Shown: positions 22,850 to 35,699, counted from the stretch's first letter. The stretch: DNA of 64,000 bases from Acorus gramineus (GCA_030737835.1 JAUJYN010000035.1:1285001-1349000), one strand, 5' to 3'. The notes: a model not told the origin generated them from the sequence alone. Program-made: numbers and translations.

Positions 22850-25800
22850 TGTTATGCCTGTGTCATTTGGAGCCTTATTTTTTGATCAGAGTCGCTAAAA
22901 TTTTGGCTTTTAGCCACCTGCAGGAGTCGGAGCGCTCTGATTGAAAATTTGGCTACATAATTTTTCTCCTAGAAGTTATATATTTCCGATTTGGTATTTG
23001 GATTTAATTTTGTTAAAATCCAAGATGAAGAGGTTTAAATATGATTTTATCATGAGATGCTCAGTTTTGAGTTAGCTTTCGTACAAAAGTTCAATTAGAC
23101 CAACTGGATACCCTGGGGATGAAAAATTCTGGCAGCAGCCCTGTTCAATGTTTAGCTCTCATTTCGGAATAGCTGGAGGGATTATTTGATCTTGGCATAA
23201 ACATGAAAGTTGTAGATAATCTTCTTGGCTTTCCAAAGGATTTTGAATTGTGCAATTCAAAGCTATATCGTGGAAGTTATGGCTGTTCTAGTGAAGCACG
23301 TCCAGAATTTCTGGTCAGAAACGATTTGGTCTTGTCCCCCCCCCCCCCCCCCACCAACTCACTTTATCTCCATTTAAAACCCCCTTTTTGTGGAAATCTC
23401 TCACTCTCGTCTCTTTCTCCCTCTCTGTTTTTTGGTTGTGTGTGTGTTGTTAATGGAGGAAAGGATGAAGAAGAAGCTCAAGAAAGAGTGAGAAAGGGTG
23501 AGAAAAGGTGAGCATGTGTTGTTGTTGTTGTTGTTGTTGTTTCTCTTCTCTCAATCCCCTTCTCAAGCCCTTGCACCCCTGTTTTCTGCCAAGAAGGGCT
23601 GGTGGAGAGGCTGAAGAGATGGTGGTAGTGGTGGTGGTGGTTGAGGTGGTCGCGGGTGTGTCGAGAGCCCCGCATCTCCCCATTTCCCTCCCCCAGTTTT
23701 TGTAAGGCAGCTCTTTGTCTTTTAAAGATCTCAGTGAATCTAGTATTTAGAGGCATATTTTTAGGATTATGTCTGCTTATGATTTGATCAGCTATGTGTC
23801 TAGATGTTATATATGAAATTTGGGGTCATTATGATATCTGTGGTGTAAGTTAGAACCAGTTTTGCATGACCTATCCAGATTTGCATATGAATTGACCTGC
23901 TTTGGTTCGCGCTTGTAGAGGAAAAAGTAGGTTCTAATGTCTGCATGGATTATGATCCCAGCATATCATAGAATGTGCATGATTTATTTCATAATCTTTG
24001 GAAGTGTATTGGGTGCTGTGAAGACCAATTAGTAGGGCTGGTTGCAGCAGGTTTAGCAGTTTTGCTTGGTTGAGTGTCAAGGAGTTGGTTGCATGTGTCT
24101 TGGGTGATAATATGGAAGTATCAGGGGTTAGGGTCTTCATGAAGTAAGCTTATATGTGTGATAGGAGGTTCCATAATTTAATTATGGATCATTGGTTGTG
24201 TTTTGCAGATCTCGTAGACCGGACGCGCGGCGATCCGGGTATCGATGAGTGGTTGGATCCAATCCCCCCCCCCCCCGCGGCGATCCGGGTATCGGTGAGT
24301 GGTTCGATCCAATCCCCCCCCTCGGGATGCGCTCAACGCGCGTAGTCGTGCGTCGCGCATCGATGGGGCCCCCTAGCTATACTACTTGTGTAGATAAGTA
24401 GTATGGCCATGCTTAAGTATAATATGTAGATATCTTGCATGCTAGGCTTATATACATGTATTGTATTCATGTATGAATGATTGTGTTGCATGAGCCCCTC
24501 TAGTATGGGCATGTATTTTTGGTAATGTGTATGGATGTATAGAATATGACATGCCTTAGGTAGTATTGTAATAATACTCCCACCATATTAATTAGAATAT
24601 CCAGCATGAATAAGTCCGGGTTAATAACGGGCACCTGCCTAATATTCCCTTGCGATAAGACTCGAGGGCGTGGTGTAGTTGTTGCACCCATGCTAATGGG
24701 GCAAAGCTATGACCAGCTTCATGAGATGATGATCTCTCCCGCCCTCTCCCTCAGAACGAACTCAGTAAGTATATGCGATTTCCTACTCGACTCAAGTTCA
24801 TTAGGAATATTGACATGCACCTATTAGTGCGCGAGATCGCGCTTGACCCTTTCTTTTAAGTTGGTGATATCCAACACATGTTTAAGTTAGGCCTTGTGTG
24901 CTTATGTGATTAATGACCATGTATGCATGTTGTATGATTTATTATGATGTAAATCCATGTTAGGGAGTATCCCTATAATTATTAGATGATTGTGCATATG
25001 GTTCATGCACATAGCTAGATATAAAATTCTCCTGGATATATTTATATGCGCATGTTAAAAACTGATAGGCCTATCTGGGATAGGCGTGGGTATGACCCGT
25101 TGTCGGGTTGTACCTTATTAGTTAGAGCGCTAGCGATGTAATCGCCCCATGCATCCGAGCGATGCACTCGTTTGGAATTCAGGAGAATTCATTATCTTAT
25201 CGGATTGTTAAGCCGGTAGTTGGGGCGTGACACCCCCCCTGTGTCCGAGCAACGCAACGGTGTGGGAGTACAGTAGTATTCGATATCTCGACAAGTGATT
25301 ATCGAAAGTAGTTATTTTTCCGTTGGGTTCGCTTTGCGAACATGGAATGTTTACTCCCAATGTCGTCCGTGTTGAAGAGGGCCAGGTTGTAGCTGTCCTG
25401 ACAGAGGGCTCCCATTCGTAGGTACCACCGATGCGTTCGGGAGCGTACTGATCGTGGGAGTGTACCAGGTAGAGGCTACCCGGGAGAGGGTTAACGAATG
25501 ATATTGCGAGCGTGGAATCGTTCTCCCCTTTGTTGGATCTGATGTAGGAACTTTCCGGTGTTGGAAAAGTTGTCCTGACAGAGGGCTCCCATCCGTAGGT
25601 ACCACCGAGGCGTTCGGAAGCGTACTGATCGTGGGAGTATACCAGGTAGTGACTACCCGGGGAAAGGGCTACCGGTGGACCAAGGGTGTAGAGCAGTCTA
25701 AGTCTCTTCCAAAAGTCCCAAGAGTCTCCCTCCGGGAGTGAGGGTGAGGATGAGGTGAAGACACGTTGCCTCGTGACCCATTTGTTGTTCGTCCGTTCCC

Positions 25801-26628
25801 ATAGTTGTTGGGTCCGGTCTCGTATCGATGTTTAAAGACATCGTTGGGCAGTTATCTCGATGTAGATGATCAAGTAGTGTTGCGTAGACCAGTAATCCCG
25901 GGTCTCCTCGACCAATGGTATGGTCTCTCCCCAAAAGTCCCAAGAGTCTCCCTTCGGGAGTGAGGGTGAGGGTGAGGTTGGTGATCCAGTAGTGTTGTGT
26001 GGAACAGTAATCCCGGGTCTCCTCGACCGACAATATGGTCTCTCCCCAAAAGCCCCAAGAGTCTCCCTCCGGGAGTGAGGGTGAGGGTGAGGTTGGTCGC
26101 GCCGCCGCGTGACCCTGTTATCCATGGGTTTTCACCCATGTTTACCTTGAAAGGAAATTGTTTATGTATTGAACTGTTGTATGGTGATTGGTTTCCAGCC
26201 ACTCACTGAGCTTGTAGCTCACCCCTCGCATACTGTTTCTTTTCAGGGGCAGTGTTGGGCGTGGAGTTGGAGCTTCCCTTAGGCATGGTGTTATGGGCGT
26301 GGAGCGTTCTTCCGGCGGGTGGCGAGTGCGAGGCTGTCAGCAGTCCTAGAGTCATGTATGTATTATAAATCGTGCATGTGGCACAGGTTATATTTTCTTT
26401 GGTCTAGACTTGGCTCTCACAGGACAGTGATTGTATATTCGAGTCTCTAATAATGTTTTTGGTTTACAGACATTGTTTATATATTATGCTTCCACTTTTC
26501 AGTCAGTTATCATTATCCTTGCTTTGCCACCTTGTGTGTTGTTGTTGGAGTCTTTATTGACCTCAGGTATTGATAGCTGATATTTTATTATTGCCACGTC
26601 TCGGGGACGGCCGCCCTGGGGCGTGACA
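22850..26628 (+). mobile_element. Solo LTR B (3779 bp), family A, long subfamily
   Basis: It starts TGTTATGCC and ends GGGGCGTGACA, with target duplication GTTAT at 22845-22849 and 26629-26633. Compared with element A's LTR it carries a different middle section of about 1 kb (23330-24210, including GTAAGGCAGCTCTTTGTC). The solo LTR at 60094-63856 shares that section. No internal region is present. A poly-C tract at 23337-23352 and a (TTG)n run at 23518-23541 lie within it. Confidence 0.9.
24209..24294 (+). other. Exon-like segment of LTR B with internal duplication
   Basis: The segment follows TTTTGCAG. At 36 nt the usual GTGAGTGG reads ATGAGTGG, so that donor is lost. A tandem copy of the area (GCGGCGATCCGGGTATC repeated about 50 bp on) restores GGTGAGTGG at 24294. 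The poly-C tract between the copies may have promoted the duplication. Confidence 0.45.
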
Positions 26629-26633
26629 GTTAT

Positions 26634-26993
26634 TGTTTCCCCTCTCTCAAGCACCTTTTCATGACCATTCCCCCCCTGATTTGCAGCCAGAGAAAGCTGG
26701 TGAGAAGCTCTAGAGGAGGCGTGCTGGTGGTGGTGGTTGAGGTGGCCGTGGGCGCGTCGAGAGCTCCGCATCTCCCCCTTTCCCTTTCCCTTTTTTGATC
26801 TCGTTGGATGGAATGCGCGAGGTCCCGGGTTGTATGGTGAGTGGTTCGATCCAATCCCCCCCCCCTCTCGGGATGCACTCGACGCGCGTAGTCGCGCGTC
26901 GCGCATCGATGGGGCCCCCTAGCTATACTAATTGTGTAGATAAGTAGTATGGCCATGCTTAAGCTATAATATGTAGATATCTTGCATGCTAGG
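26634..26993 (+). repeat. 3' LTR of element A, piece 2
   Basis: This continues piece 1 (TGTTTCCCCTCTCTCAAGC) and ends at CTAGG (26989-26993), where solo LTR C was inserted. Confidence 0.9.
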
Positions 26994-27639
26994 TGTTATA
27001 TATGTGTCACTTTTTAGCCTGCTGGTAACCGTTGGAGCATTTCTGGCAGTTTTTAAAATTTTTAGGGTTTTCGATCGGAACCGCAAATTTTTAGACTGTT
27101 AGCTATCGTCTGAGCTAGAGGACTCCGATTGAAAATCTAACTGCATATTTGGTGTCCTGGTGCCATTTTAGACCTCTCACGAAAATTTGTTGAATTCTGG
27201 CATCGTTTGCAAAAAATTTCGCAGTTCCGGGGCGTATCCGGGTTTTTTAAGTCGCGCTCTACTTAAAAGGAATCAAAAAAATATCTAATCACTATTCATT
27301 GTCTTCCTCGTCGAGATCTCTCTCTCCCCCTCTCCGTTTTTCTTCCTTTCAAGCCCCCTAGACCCCTCAAAATCGAAAACCTAAAGCACGGGAAGTGTAG
27401 ATCGGGTCCCGATCTACACTCCGGTGTTTTCAAATCCCAATTCCGACGAGTTTTGCCTGTCCGTCCGCCCTCTCTTCGTCCCTGATTTGAGCCATCTCGG
27501 CGGTGGAGGTAGATCGGGGCGTGAGAAGGCCTTTGGGAAAGGTTTCGGCGCGCGGAGAGCCACCGGACTTCCCCTCCTCCCCTTGGTAAGCCCCCTTTCC
27601 CTCTTTTTCTTGCATAAATGTATGCTAGGGGGGTGGTTT

Positions 27640-28740
27640 TGTGGTTGGGAGGCGGTTGGCGGCGGTGGGTGGCCGTCGGAGGGCTGTGGGAGGCGGTCGG
27701 AGGCTGTGGTGGTGGTCGGAGGTGGGTGGTAGAGGAGCTCGGGCTCGGGTAGGATGGCAGGGGGCAGCAGCAGCAGGCGCAGCAGGCAGGGCCGCTGGCA
27801 GGGCGCGCGCGTGCGTGCGCGCGGGCGTGCGCGCGGGCGTGCGCTCGGGCTGGCGCTGGGCGTGCCTGGTGCTGGGCGGGCAGGGCTAGTCGGGTGCTAG
27901 GTTGGCAGGGCTAGCTGGGTAGGCTGGGAGCAGGGCACCAGTTTGCTGGGCGCGCGAGCGCGTGCGCGCGGGCGCGCGCGCGGGCGTGCGCTCGGGGGGT
28001 GCAGGGGCGCTCGGGCATCAGGCGGGCAGTGCCCCGGGCGTGCAGGCGAGCGGTGCTCGGGCCACTCGGCGACGCGCGCAGGCAGGCAACGCGGGCAGCA
28101 GCGCGGGCAGGCTGGCAGGCGCGCTGGGCGCGTGCTGCCAGGCGCGCTGGGCGCGTGTTGCGCGGGCGTGCGCGTGGAAGCTGGGTGAGGGTCCCGGGCG
28201 CTGGGCGCTGAGCGCTGGGCGCTGGGTCGCGGGTGCCGGGTGCTGGGCGCTGGGCGCTGGCGGGCGCAGTCGGGAGCGCAGTCGTGCGCGGGTGCGCGGG
28301 TGCGCGCGGAGTGGGTGCGCGGGTGCGCGCGGGTGCTGGCGCGAGCGGGGGTGTGCGCGGGAGTGCGCGCGGGTGCGCGCGGGCGTGCGCGCGAGCGTGC
28401 GCGCGCGCGGCAGGGCACCTGGGCACTTCGCCTGGGTGCTGGGCAGGGCGCCTGGGCATGCGCCTGGGCGCGGTGCTAGGGGCCAGTGCGCGCGGTGCTG
28501 GGGGCCAGTGCGTGCGCGTGCTGGGGCGTGCGTGCAGTGCGCGCGGGGGCGCGCTGGGCTGGACGCGCGGTGCGCGCGGGCGCGCGCGAGTGTGCGCGTG
28601 CGTGCGGCGGTGCGTCGGGGCGCGCGGGCCGGCGTGCGACAGTGCGCCGGTGGTGTCCGGGTATGCGGGCTGGGCTCGGCAGTGCGCCTTAGCGCGCGGG
28701 CCGAGGCTCGGCTGTGCGCTCGGGATGCTCGGATACACGT
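27640..28740. repeat. CpG-rich low-complexity block in LTR C
   Basis: About 1.1 kb consists almost wholly of GCGCG, GCGTGCG, GGGCGC and GCTGGGC variants. Overlapping open frames occur on both strands and encode only A/R/G/P-rich sequence, which is a composition artefact. I see no protein motif. Confidence 0.85.
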
Positions 28741-28842
28741 GCGTACGGGCCGTATGTACGTTTATCCGAGTGTTGGGTATTTTAGATGTATTTTTGGGTA
28801 TTTTATGCATTGTTCTCACCATATTGAATGTCTGTCTTGCAG

Positions 28843-28878
28843 ATCTAGACGTACGGTCGCGCGATGACCCTGATACCG
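28843..28878 (+). other. Exon-like 36-nt segment of LTR C
   Basis: It is preceded by TCTTGCAG and followed by GTGAGTGG. Length and framing match the segments in E, in the LTR at 51317 and in the LTR at 60094. Confidence 0.45.
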
Positions 28879-29644
28879 GTGAGTGGGACAATCCAACCCA
28901 GTAGAGAGGGGTCATACGCATTTGGGCGTATACCGACCTCTCCTGGGGCGTCATGGATAAATATTAACCTGCAATTATATGTATATCATGCGAGCATGAT
29001 TTAATTGTAGAATGCATGTTACCCTAGACTTTGCATGTTAGGGACTTGCACCCTTAGGATATGTGTATGAGCCATGCAGCATGTCCCCTGGTTCCAGGTT
29101 AGGAAGCCTGGCCGATGCATGTGCCCTACTAGTTTATTTATTTGATTAAATGCTAGTATTTGTTTACAATGCATGTTATAGTGAATATTATAGGGGAGGG
29201 GCCTTGCGAGGACAGCGGTGAGACCCGGGTTAGGGTACACCGTGTTCCTTGTTTGGTTGTCGGGGTGTCCTATAACGGGAACTCACGCTGCCCTCCCGAG
29301 TTTCTTTTCCCCAACAATATTTCACCCTGTTATAACCTTATGCATGTTCCCCGCATCGTAGTTATGCGCCCTGGTGGGTTCTGAGGAATTCAGAACATTA
29401 GTGTTGTTATAATGTGCCGTCTGCGGATCCAAGTGGATCATATGCGATGGGTAGGCTGTTCTGTTCCCTTCGTTGGATCCGGTAGAGACTACCACAGCGT
29501 TAGACAGGCCTTCCTGACAGAGGGCTCCCATTAGTAGGCATCTCCTGATTTTGGACGGACTGTGCTGAATGTGGGAGTAGACCAGGCGGCCTACGGAGTG
29601 GAGGAGAGACTATCGGTGGATCAAGGGTGACCAACAGCCTAGTC

Positions 29645-30010
29645 AGTCCCAAAATCCTATGTCACCCATTGAAGGGTGAGGGTGAGGGTGTAGTGGGTTG
29701 GCGATGAACGACCCACTGGAGTTGTGATTGGATGCTTGTAAATCCCAAAATCCTGTGTCACCCATTGAAGGGTGAGGGTGAGGGTGTAGCGGGTTGGCGG
29801 AAGCGACCCGTTGGTTTTTGGTGCAGTTAGTCCCAATATCCTATGTCACCCGTGGTAGGGTGAGGGTGAGGGTGTAGTGGGTTGGCGATGAGCGACCTAC
29901 TGGATTTGTGAATGGATTATTATCAGTCCCAATAGCCTATGTCACCCATTGATGGGTGAGGGTGAGGGTGTGGTGGTTCGGCGAAGTACGAATCACTGGA
30001 TCATGTTGTT
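29645..30010 (+). repeat. Four-unit tandem repeat in LTR C (88-96 bp units)
   Basis: The units carry CCTATGTCACCCATTGAAGG followed by GTGAGGGTGAGGGTG at 29656, 29752, 29840 and 29936. Spacings are 96, 88 and 96 bp. The CACCC...GGGTG pair can form a small stem, and the G runs are spaced like telomere-type G repeats. Confidence 0.85.
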
Positions 30011-30519
30011 ATGTCTTAGAGGCTGGATAAATAATGGAATTGTGGTAAATATTGTCTGTGATGCATGGGTTGTGCCGTTCACTGAGCGTGTGGCTCACCC
30101 CTCGCACAATATTTTTCTTCAGTGCCATCTGAGTCGGATCCGGAGGAGGAGCTCCCTGAGGGACTTCATCAGTAGCGGAGTAGCGCCACGTCCCGCGAGT
30201 TGCAGAGACTATCAGCATCCCTTGTACCAGTATGTATTATTTTCCGTGCTTGGGCACGCGTTTGTGTTGTATTTGGACGTCTTTGTATGTATATTGGCTC
30301 TCACAGGACATGTGATTATGTATGGAATCTGTAGTGTGTTTTGATTACAGATTCAGTCTTAGTTATCCGCATTTGGTGTATATATCATGTCAGCCCTGCT
30401 TTTGTTGTCTGTGTGTCATTTCTGGCTGTTTGTGTATGATATTATTGACCTCCTGTGTAGATTCTGATATTATATATACACTTGCCGCGTCTCGGGGACG
30501 CCCGGGGCGTGACACTAGG

Positions 30520-31439
30520 CTTATATACATGTATTGTATTCATGTATGAATGATTGTGTTGCATGAGCCCCTCTACTATGGGCATGTATGTTGTAAATGT
30601 GTATGGATGTATAGAATATGGCATGTCTTAGGTAGTATTGTAATACTACTCCCACCATATTAATGGGAATATACAGTATGATTAAGTCTGGGTTAATAAC
30701 GGGCACTTGCCTAATATTCCCTTGCGATAAGACTCGAGGGCGTGCTATTGCGCCCATGCTAATGGGGCAAAGCTATGACCAGCTGCATGAGATGATGATC
30801 TCTCTCGCCCTCTCCCTCTGAACGAACTGAGTAAGTAGATGTGATTTCCTACTCGACTCAGGTTCGTTTGGAATATTGGCATGCACCCGTTAGTGCGTGA
30901 GATCGCGCTTGACCCTTTCTTTTAAGTTGGTGATATCCAACGCATGTTTAAGTTAGGCCTTGTGTGCTTATGTGATTAATGACCATGTATGCATGTTGTA
31001 TGATTTATTATGATGTAAATCCATGTTAGGGAGTGTCCCTATAACTATTAGATGATTGTGCATATGATTTATGCACATAGCTGGATATATTTATATGCGC
31101 ATGTTAAAAACTGATAGGCCTATCTGAAATAGGCGTGGGTTTTACCCGCTGTCGGGTTGCACCTTATTATCTAGAGCGCTAGCGATGTAATCGCCTCGTG
31201 CATCCGAGCGATGCACTCATTTGGAATTCAGGAGAATTCATTAGCTTATGGGATTATTTCTCTGTGAGAGCAGAGGCAACCCTTTTGTGTCTGAGCGACG
31301 CAACGGTGTGGGAGTACAGTAGTATTCGATATATCGATAAGTGATTATCGAGAGCAATTGTTTTTCCATTGGGTTTGCTTTGCGAACATGGAATGTTTAC
31401 TCCCAATGTCGTCCGTGATGAAGAGGCCCGGGTTGTAGG
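30520..31439 (+). repeat. 3' LTR of element A, piece 3
   Basis: This continues piece 2 (CTTATATACATGTATTG) and ends in GTAGG (31435-31439), where D was inserted. Confidence 0.9.
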
Positions 31440-32399
31440 TGTTGTGCCTGTGTCATTTGGAGCGCTCTGATTGAAAATTTGGCTACATAATTTTTTCCTC
31501 GAAGTTATGTATTTCCAATTTGGTATTTGGATTTGATTTTGTTAAAATCCAAGATGAAGAGGTTTAAATATAATTTTATTATGAGATGTCCAGTTTTGAG
31601 TTAGCTTTCGTACAAAAGTGGAATTAGGTCAACTGGATTCATGTAGTAAAAGTTATGGGTATTTTACCAAGTATACCCCGGGGAGGGAAATTCTGGCAGC
31701 AGCCCTGTTCTATGTTTAGCTCTAATTTCGGAATATCTGGAGAGATTATTTGATCTTGACATAAACATGAAAGTTGTAGATAATCTTCTTGGCTTTCCAA
31801 CGGACTTGGAATTGTGCAATTCGAAGCTATATCGAGGAAGTTATGGCTGTTCCAGTGAAGCATGCGCAGAATTTCTAAGTCAGGGATGAAATGGTCATTT
31901 CCATCCCTCTTTAGATATTTAGTTGCAACAAAATATCCTCCCTCTCTCTCTCTCTCATCCCCTCCCACATCCCACGTCCATTCTTGGCTCTCTCTTTCTC
32001 TCTTTCAACCCCTCAAGGTGTTTGTGAAAATGTCCCAAAGAGAAGGAGAAGGTGGAGGAGGAAGAAATGGTGAGGATTTGTTCATGTGTTGTTCTTGTTG
32101 TGATCTCCTCTCTCTCAAGCACCCTCTCATATTTTGTTCTCCCCCCCCCCTGATTTGCAGCCAAGGGAGGGCTGAGGAGGTGGTGGTGGTGGAGGTGGTG
32201 GAGGTTGTCGCGGGTGCATCGAGGGCCCTCGAGTCTCCCCCTTTTCATTCCCCCTCCAAAGGTGAGCTCCTCCCCTTCTTTTCTTGTTTTTTTTCATGGA
32301 TTAAGGGCGGTTGGGATGGTTGAGGATGTTATGCATGCTAGGTAGATGGGTTAGAGTGTGTGTGAGGGGTTGGGAAGGGTTAAAATGGGGTTAGGGTTG

Positions 32400-32860
32400 G
32401 CTGGGCGCGCATTGGGAGTTGTCTGCGCGCGTGCACGCGCAGGCGGGCGTAGACGCGTGCAGACGCGCGAGTGCGTGGGTGCGCGTAGAGTGGGCCGCGA
32501 GCGGGGGTGCGCGCGGAGTGCGCGCGAGTGCGCGCGCGCGTAGCAGTGCGCCTGGGCGCGGGGCTGGGGACCAGTGCGCGTGCTGGGGCATGCGCAGGGT
32601 TCTGCATGAGGGCGCGTGGGCTGGACGGGCGGTGCACGCGGGAGTGCGCGAGCTTGCGCGCGCGCGCGGCAGCGCGTCTGGGCGCGCGGGCAGGCGCGCG
32701 GCAGTGCGCCGAGGGTGCTGGGGTGCGTGCGTGCGCATGCGGGGGGCCATGCGTGTGGCTGCCCGAGGGTTCGGGTAGGTGTCGGGGCACTCGGACTCGC
32801 GTGCGTACGTGCGTGCTCGCATGCGTGCGAGTCCGTATGCATGCTTGTCCAAGTATTTGG
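32400..32860. repeat. CpG-rich block in LTR of D
   Basis: Composition is as in LTR C: GCGCG, GTGCGC and TGCGTGCG variants. It lies in the same relative place, upstream of the exon-like segment. No protein motif is present. Confidence 0.8.
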
Positions 32861-32917
32861 TATTTCTATGTGTAAATTGTGTTGTTACTCACCAAATTGG
32901 ATGCCCCTACCTTGCAG

Positions 32918-32956
32918 ATCTCGTCGGATGGGATGCGCGAGGTCCCGGGTTGTAAG
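32918..32956 (+). other. Exon-like 39-nt segment in D
   Basis: It is preceded by CCTTGCAG and followed by GTGAGTGG, then a poly-C tract (about 32978-32988). It is three bases longer than in LTRs C and E. Confidence 0.4.
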
Positions 32957-35573
32957 GTGAGTGGTTTGATTCCAATCCCCCCCCCCCCTCTCTAGGGATG
33001 CGCTCGACCCGCGTAGAGGCGCGTCGCACATCGATGGGGCCCCTAGCTATAATATGTAGATACTATGTAATGCATGTTTTAATATGATGTAACCATGCCA
33101 TATTAGACCTTGTATGCTAGGGATATGCACTCATATATCATGTATAGAGGCCCATACATGCCTAGACACCATGTCCCTTGATTGGAAAGCCCTATCTATG
33201 CATGTTTGCCATTTAGTTTAATTTATTTAAATCAAATGAGAATATATTGTTATAAGCATGCCTTAGAGAATATTATAACCTTGTTGTTATAATATATGTT
33301 TCCCCGCATCTTAGTTATGCGCCGTGGAGGAATTCTTGAGAATTCATGACATTAGTAGTGTTAGAAATCGTTGTCAACGGATCCAAGAGGATCGTATACG
33401 CGCGTGAGTAGGCTGTCTTCTCCCTATGGTTGGATCCGAGTAGGGACTCCCCGGCGTTGGAAAGCTGACCTGACAGAGGGCTCCGATTTGTAGGTACCTC
33501 CCTTGCGTCGGACAGTGCTAATCGTGGGAGTATACCAGGTAGAGGCTATGGAGTGTGGGAGAGGCTACCGGGTGGACAAGGGGTGGAGAGCGGTCTAGTC
33601 TGAAAAGGCCCATGTCACCCCTAAAGGGTGAGCGTGGGGTGGATCGGCGATGTTACGAGCCACTAACTTGTGTAGTTACTCCCATATCGGGACTATCACT
33701 ACTTTAAGGTTATTATCAGTGTGTTGCATAGATTGTTGTTATGCCTGTGTTTTGATCTCTCGATAAGTGAGTATCGAGAGTAGTTGTTTTCCATTGGGAT
33801 CGTTCTCCCCTTCGTTGGATCTGATGTAGGAACTTCTCGGGTTTAGTTGTCCTGACAGAGAGCTCCCATCCGTAGGTACCACAGATGCATTCGGACGAGT
33901 ACTGATCGTGGCAGTATACCAGGTAGAGGCTACCCTGGGAAAGGGCTACTGGCGGACCAAGGGTGTAGAGCGGTGAGTTGAGGAGATCGGGTTGTAGATA
34001 CTACCCGGGAGAGGGTTAACGAATGATATTGAGGGTGTGGGAATCGTTCTCCCCTTCGTTGGATCCGAGTAGGGACTTCCCGGCGATTACAGTGTCCTGA
34101 CAGAGGGCTCCCGTCCGTAGGTACCACCGACGCTGTCACGCCCCAGGGCGGCCGTCCCCGGGACGCGGCAAGTGTATATATGATATCAGTGACAGGAAAT
34201 CAATAATAAACCAGAAACAATCACTAAAATGACACACAGATAAAAGCAGGGCTGACATAATATATACACCGAATGCGGAAGCTAAAAGACTGAGTCTGTA
34301 GTCAAAAACATACTACAGACTCGATACATAATCATAAGTCCTGTGAGAGCCAACATGCCCGTATATATACACAACAAAATCCAAATACAATCCAACTAAG
34401 TGCCCAAGCACAGAACATATACGTACAACCGAAAGAAGGGTGCTGATGGCCTCAAAACTCGTGGGACGCGGCGCTGCCCTCTGCTGGTGTAGTCGCTCGG
34501 GAAGCTCCTCCCTCAGAGATCACTGAAAAGATAATATGCGAGGGGTGAGCCACACGCTCAGTGAATAGCACAACCCATGCATACAGTTCATATTAACCAC
34601 ATTTAATCAATTCATAAGCCACAAGCGGCATAATATCACCATCCGGGGGTTCGTTCATCGCCGAACTCCATACCCTCACCCTCACCCTCACCCTCAACAG
34701 GTGACCTAGGATGTTGGGACTTAGCGGGTTAATAAACATCCATTCATAATCCTGTGGGTCGTCGCATCGCCGGCCCACCATACCCTCACCCTCACCTCTC
34801 AACAGGTGACCTAGGATGTTGGGACTGACTAGGCTGTTGGTTACCCTTGGTCCACCGATAGTCTCTCCTCACTCCGCGGTTGTTTGGCCACTCCCATGTT
34901 CAGCGCAGTCCTTCCAAGTCAGGAGGCGCCTACTAGTGGGAGCCCCTGCACGGGACAACCTGTCTAACGCCGAGATAGTCTCTACACGGATCCGACGAGG
35001 GGAACAGAACAGCCTATCCATCGCATATGATCCAATCGGATCCGCTGACAGCACATCTCTAAGACTCTAATGTCTCGAATTCCTCAGAATTCCACCAGCG
35101 CGCATAACCAGGATGCGGGGAACATGCATTTATTAATCATAATACAAGGGAAAATAGAGACCTTGGGAGGGTAACCTGAGGTCCCGATGTAGGACATCCG
35201 ACAACCAAACGAGGAACACGGAGTACCCTAACCCGGGTCTCAATGTTAACCTCGCAAGGCCCCCCTTATATTCCCTAAGCATGCTATCTATTATTACAGT
35301 TCGCATTTAATTAAATAAACCAAACTAATAGGACGCATGCACAGGTCGGGCTTTCCTAGCATGATAGCGAGGTGGCAGGATGCATGGCTCATGCACAATC
35401 CTAAGGGTGCAAGTCCCTATCACACAATCTAGGGTGGCATGCAATTCTACACACACATCATGCATACATGGATTATAAAATAACAGTTAATACAAGCTAT
35501 ACGCCCCAGGGGAGAGCGGTACACGCCCAAAGCATGTAACGCCTCCCAAACTGGGTTGGGTTGTCCCACTCAC

Positions 35574-35609
35574 CGGGAATCGGGTCGACGCGCGACCGTC
35601 CGTCGAGAT
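35574..35609 (-). other. Exon-like 36-nt segment in LTR of E
   Basis: On the minus strand it is preceded by GTCTTGCAG and followed by GTGAGTGG. It is exactly 36 nt as in LTR C. Confidence 0.45.
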
Positions 35610-35699
35610 CTGCAAGACAAGGTATTAACTGGTTAGAATAAATCCACAATTATCCCAAAAATACATACACACACAACAAACACCCAAAGATCCCAAACA

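Larger units (their letters stand above)
26994..30514 (+). mobile_element. Solo LTR C (3521 bp), GC-rich family shared with element E
   Basis: It begins TGTTATATATGTGTCAC and ends CCCGGGGCGTGACA, with target duplication CTAGG at 26989-26993 and 30515-30519. Ends and order of modules match the LTRs of element E read on its own strand. It contains a very CpG-rich section (27640-28740), an exon-like 36-nt segment, a four-unit tandem repeat and the stem-loop module (about 30077-30110). Open frames in the GC-rich part are long only because stop codons are rare there. Confidence 0.9.

Noticed and set aside
23478..23756. His/Thr-rich open frames
   Set aside because: They arise from TTG/GTG and GGTGGT repeats in the LTR leader and recur in other LTR copies with different frames.
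27911..28954. Long open frames on both strands (up to about 347 codons)
   Set aside because: They lie in the CpG-rich LTR block, exist in several frames at once and encode only A/R/G/P repeats with no motif. Absence of stop codons is a composition effect.
29640..30000. CRISPR-like repeat array
   Set aside because: Units are directly adjacent tandem repeats of 88-96 bp inside a plant LTR; no unique spacers and no cas genes.
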